A DNA stretch of 64,000 bases. It comes from Alistipes indistinctus YIT 12060. Its GTDB lineage: Bacteria; Bacteroidota; Bacteroidia; Bacteroidales; Rikenellaceae. The translations under genes and the position numbers were made by a program. Shown here piece after piece: positions 61,098 to 64,000 of the stretch. Location: the NCBI RefSeq assembly GCF_025144995.1, contig NZ_CP102250.1, positions 1,612,001-1,676,000 on the forward strand. Reading direction: 5' to 3'. Within the stretch, counting starts at the first letter, position 1; every line of letters starts with the position of its first letter. Under the pieces are notes generated by a model that saw nothing but the letters and a program-made list of their open reading frames with translations, did no database searches and was not told the origin of the DNA.

Positions 61098-62099
61098 ATG
61101 GCTAATTTATTTGAAAGTTACGAGCGCCGCATCGACCAGATCAACGCCGCGCTTGCCAAATACGGCATCAAAAACCTCGAAGAGGCTAAAGCCATCTGCG
61201 AGGCCAAGGGGATCGACCCTTACAAAATGTGCGAAGAGACACAGCCGATCTGCTTTGAAAACGCCAAATGGGCCTATGTGGCCGGTGCCGCGATCGCCAT
61301 CAAAAAAGGCTGTAAAAACGCAGCCGACGCTGCCGAGGCCATCGGTGAAGGCCTGCAGGCCTTCTGCATCCCCGGCTCTGTAGCCGACGACCGCAAAGTG
61401 GGTATCGGCCACGGTAACCTGGCTGCCCGCCTGCTGCGCGAAGAGACGCAGTGTTTCGCATTCCTGGCCGGGCACGAATCGTTCGCCGCCGCCGAAGGCG
61501 CAATCAAGATCGCCGAAATGGCCAACAAAGTACGCAAGCAACCGCTGCGCGTGATCCTGAACGGTTTGGGCAAAGATGCGGCGATGATCATTTCGCGTAT
61601 CAACGGTTTTACCTATGTCCAGACTGAATTCGACTACGCTACCGGCAAACTGAACATCGTCAAGGAAACGCCTTATTCGAAAGGTCTGCGTGCGAAAGTA
61701 CGCTGCTACGGCGCGGATGACGTGCGCGAAGGCGTAGCCGTCATGCACAAAGAGGGTGTGGACGTATCGATCACCGGTAACTCGACCAACCCGACCCGTT
61801 TCCAGCATCCGGTAGCCGGCACCTATAAAAAGGAGTGCACCGAACTGGGTAAAAAATATTTCTCGGTCGCTTCGGGCGGCGGTACGGGCCGCACCCTGCA
61901 TCCCGACAACATGGCTGCCGGTCCCGCTTCGTACGGTATGACCGACACGATGGGCCGCATGCACTCGGACGCTCAGTTCGCAGGCTCTTCGTCGGTTCCC
62001 GCACACGTAGAGATGATGGGTTTCCTCGGCATGGGCAACAACCCGATGGTCGGCGCTTCGGTAGCCGTAGCCGTGGCCGTAGAAGAGGCTATGAAATAA
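61098..62099 (+). CDS. GGGtGRT-family protein of unknown function
   Basis: The 333-residue cytosolic protein carries the name-giving motif SGGGTGRTLHPDN near 268 and MGFLGMGNNPMVGASVAVAV at the end. Cysteines occur in AKAICEAKG, KMCEETQPICFEN and QAFCIPG. GIGHGNLAARLLREE and the glycine-rich loops suggest a nucleotide or sugar-phosphate ligand. No signal or membrane segment is present. Co-transcription with the NifU-like gene points to a linked Fe-S process; the biochemical role is, to my knowledge, not established. Confidence 0.8.
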   Translation: MANLFESYERRIDQINAALAKYGIKNLEEAKAICEAKGIDPYKMCEETQPICFENAKWAYVAGAAIAIKKGCKNAADAAEAIGEGLQAFCIPGSVADDRKVGIGHGNLAARLLREETQCFAFLAGHESFAAAEGAIKIAEMANKVRKQPLRVILNGLGKDAAMIISRINGFTYVQTEFDYATGKLNIVKETPYSKGLRAKVRCYGADDVREGVAVMHKEGVDVSITGNSTNPTRFQHPVAGTYKKECTELGKKYFSVASGGGTGRTLHPDNMAAGPASYGMTDTMGRMHSDAQFAGSSSVPAHVEMMGFLGMGNNPMVGASVAVAVAVEEAMK

Positions 62100-62124
62100 A
62101 CCTCTGATTTTAACCGACACTATG

Positions 62125-62159
62125 AAAACCGGAAGCAGGAATCCTGCTTCCGGTTTTTT
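62125..62159 (+). terminator. terminator after the NifU-like/GGGtGRT operon
   Basis: AAAACCGGAAGCAGG (62125-62139) pairs with CCTGCTTCCGGTTTT (62143-62157), followed by T. The remaining gap 62160-62455 is promoter-type DNA without a gene. Confidence 0.88.
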
Positions 62160-62455
62160 ATCCCGCGTGTCGCATCTCGTACAGGTTCCGCTTACCGCAA
62201 TCCGCACTTCCGGAACCAGCCCCGCGGTTGTGTATCCGCTGATATTTTTCCGGCCACCCCTGTTTTCCTGCCCGGTGAAAAAACAACGGTTTCACCCGTA
62301 CAAAATGGATGGAGACTTTGCGATTTGTCGATATTTTATTTATATTTAGGGAGCTGTTTTTATCCGGGCGCCAACGCGACACTCCCGGTATCGTTTCGCC
62401 GGAGGCGCCTACGTTTCATCCAACATGCAACCGAAAACCCTAAAACGATAACCAG

Positions 62456-64000
62456 ATGAAAACGTATCCTACCAACGAGATTAAAAACGTAGTCCTACTC
62501 GGCGCCTCGGGCTCGGGGAAGACCACCCTGGCCGAGGCGATGGCATTCGACGGCAAAGTAATCGACCGCAGGGGCTCGATCGAAACCGACAGCACGCTGT
62601 CGGACTACACCGACATCGAACACATCTACAAGCGGTCGATCTATCCGACGCTTCTGTTCGCCGAATACAACGGATACAAACTCAACATTATCGACACTCC
62701 GGGCGCTGACGACTTCTGCGGCGGCCTTTTCTCGGCTTTCAAGGTAGCCGACGTCGGCGTCATGCTGATCAATGCGCAGAACGGCTTCGAAGTGGGTTCC
62801 GAAATCCAGGCCCGCTATGCCCGCTCGCACGACAAACCGATCATCGCGGTAATCAACCAGCTCGACAGCGAGAAAGCTTCGTGGGAGGCTTCGCTCGATT
62901 CGATCCGCGCCGCATCGCAGGTAACGCCCGTCGTGGTGCAATATCCGGTAAACCCCGGCCCGGATTTCAACGCCTTTATCGACGTCCTGTTGATGAAGAT
63001 GTATAAATTCAAAGGCGATACGGGCATCCGCGAAGAGCTCGATATTCCGGCCGAAGAGATGGAACGCGCGACGGAACTGAACCGCATCCTGACCGAAGCG
63101 GCCGCTGAGAATGACGAAGCGCTGATGGAGCTCTATTTTGAAAAAGGAGTGCTGACACAGGACGAACTTCGCTCCGGCCTGAAACTGGGCCTTGCCAAAC
63201 GCGACCTGATTCCGGTATTCTGCGCGTCGGGCAAACGCGATATCGGTGCGAAGCGGCTGATGGAATTCATCATCAACGTAGCTCCCGGACCGCTCAAAGC
63301 GCCCAATTTCGTTACGGTGGACGGCCGCGAAATCGAGCCCGACAGCAACGGACCGACGGCATTGTTCGTCTTCAAAACCACCGTCGAACCCCACTTGGGC
63401 GAGGTGACCTATTTCCGGGTGGTTTCGGGCAAGGTGACCGAAGGTATGGAGCTGGTCAACTCGAAGACGGGCAACAAAGAGAAGATCTCGCAACTATTCG
63501 CCGTGGCAGGCAAAAACCGTGTAAAAGTGACTGAAATGATGGCCGGCGATATCGGCTGCACCGTCAAACTCAAAGGCACCCGCACGAACCAAACCCTTTC
63601 GACACCCGGTTCGAACATCGAAATCGATCCGATTCGCTTCCCGGAACCGCGTTACCGCGTAGCGGTCAAAGCCGTCAAAACGGGCGAAGACGAAAAACTG
63701 GGCGAACTGCTCAACCGCGCCAATTTCGAGGATCCGACCATCCTCGTGGAGTACTCCAAGGAGCTCAAACAGATCATCCTGCAGGGGCAGGGCGAACACC
63801 ACCTCAACATCCTCAAATGGCAATTGGCCAACATCAATAAAATGGAGGTGGAGTACTTCGCACCGAAAATTCCGTTCCGCGAAACGATCACTAAAGTGGC
63901 CGCAGCCAATTACAGGCACAAAAAACAATCGGGCGGAGCCGGACAATTCGGCGAAGTATGGCTCGTAATCGAACCTTACCAGGAAGGGATGCCCGAACCA
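62456..64000 (+). CDS. EF-G-like translation factor (EF-G2 type), 3' end outside the window
   Basis: The frame opens at ATG 62456 and runs 515 codons to the window end; full EF-G is about 700-720. Domain I has Walker A GASGSGKTTLAEAM and the G3 motif IDTPGADDF, where the DTPGH histidine needed for GTP hydrolysis is replaced by Ala; G4 reads NQLD instead of NKxD. Domains II-IV are visible (GQGEHHLNILKWQLANINKM; IPFRETITKV; QSGGAGQFGEVWLVI). These changes match Bacteroides EF-G2, reported to work without GTP hydrolysis during starvation and gut colonisation. Housekeeping FusA should lie elsewhere. Confidence 0.88.
   Translation, partial: MKTYPTNEIKNVVLLGASGSGKTTLAEAMAFDGKVIDRRGSIETDSTLSDYTDIEHIYKRSIYPTLLFAEYNGYKLNIIDTPGADDFCGGLFSAFKVADVGVMLINAQNGFEVGSEIQARYARSHDKPIIAVINQLDSEKASWEASLDSIRAASQVTPVVVQYPVNPGPDFNAFIDVLLMKMYKFKGDTGIREELDIPAEEMERATELNRILTEAAAENDEALMELYFEKGVLTQDELRSGLKLGLAKRDLIPVFCASGKRDIGAKRLMEFIINVAPGPLKAPNFVTVDGREIEPDSNGPTALFVFKTTVEPHLGEVTYFRVVSGKVTEGMELVNSKTGNKEKISQLFAVAGKNRVKVTEMMAGDIGCTVKLKGTRTNQTLSTPGSNIEIDPIRFPEPRYRVAVKAVKTGEDEKLGELLNRANFEDPTILVEYSKELKQIILQGQGEHHLNILKWQLANINKMEVEYFAPKIPFRETITKVAAANYRHKKQSGGAGQFGEVWLVIEPYQEGMPEP

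Noticed and set aside
1-64000. CRISPR arrays, complete insertion sequences, rRNA genes
   Set aside because: No regularly spaced repeats, transposase genes or rRNA-like sequence were found on either strand.

Overview
The window is a roughly 55-58% GC chromosomal segment from a gut Bacteroidota, most likely Alistipes or a close relative (inference). The signs are tRNA promoters of the Bacteroidota type (TTTG, 19-20 nt, TAnnTTTG), tRNA genes without an encoded CCA, many secreted or lipoprotein glycoside hydrolases, a two-subunit methylmalonyl-CoA mutase and an EF-G2-type elongation factor.

Region 1 (1-10450) is part of an integrated phage. A divergent S24-type repressor (9776-10450, +) faces a leftward operon with a DUF4373-like replication protein, a T7-gp4-like primase-helicase, small ORFs, a free-standing DnaA domain IV protein and a 39-residue lipoprotein. 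A tail module follows: a tail-tube-like protein, small ORFs in the tail-chaperone position, a tape measure and a tail protein cut by the window edge. No terminase, portal, capsid or integrase is visible. tRNA-Arg(UCU), 10719-10792, borders the phage with its 3' end facing it and is the likely attachment gene.

Region 2 (10.8-39.5 kb) is ordinary chromosome. It has a DUF4468-flavin reductase fusion, a six-hairpin glycosidase, lipA-lipB-recJ, a PPOX-fold protein, a PatB-type lyase, an RsuA/RluB-type pseudouridine synthase with a long Arg/Asp-rich tail, tRNA-Lys, a nucleotidyltransferase/HEPN-like protein, an S24-like regulator lacking its catalytic serine, a DUF975 membrane protein and an M48 peptidase. 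Next come GH106-, GH43- and GH20-like enzymes, a UbiD-family decarboxylase, mutA-mutB and tRNA-Leu(CAA).

Region 3 (39.5-47.25 kb) is an AT-richer island between tRNA-Leu and a 16/17 copy of its 3' end. It carries the four enzymes for UDP-2,3-diacetamido-2,3-dideoxy-glucuronic acid, a flippase, a glycosyltransferase and several gene remnants. A decayed surface-protein gene, an AraC-type regulator and a 5'-truncated FtsX-type permease follow.

Region 4 (49.6-58.3 kb) is the most interesting part. A LacI repressor diverges from ribokinase, two lipoprotein ADP-ribosylglycohydrolases flanking an esterase, a GRP-type sugar permease and a Tat-exported metallophosphoesterase. Together they look like a scavenging pathway for ADP-ribose or other ribosyl compounds.

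Region 5 (58.4-64 kb) holds a CMD-CMD-ABM fusion, a fluoride riboswitch with crcB, a NifU-like/GGGtGRT pair of unknown function, and an EF-G-like factor cut by the window end that has lost the catalytic histidine of its DTPGH motif.
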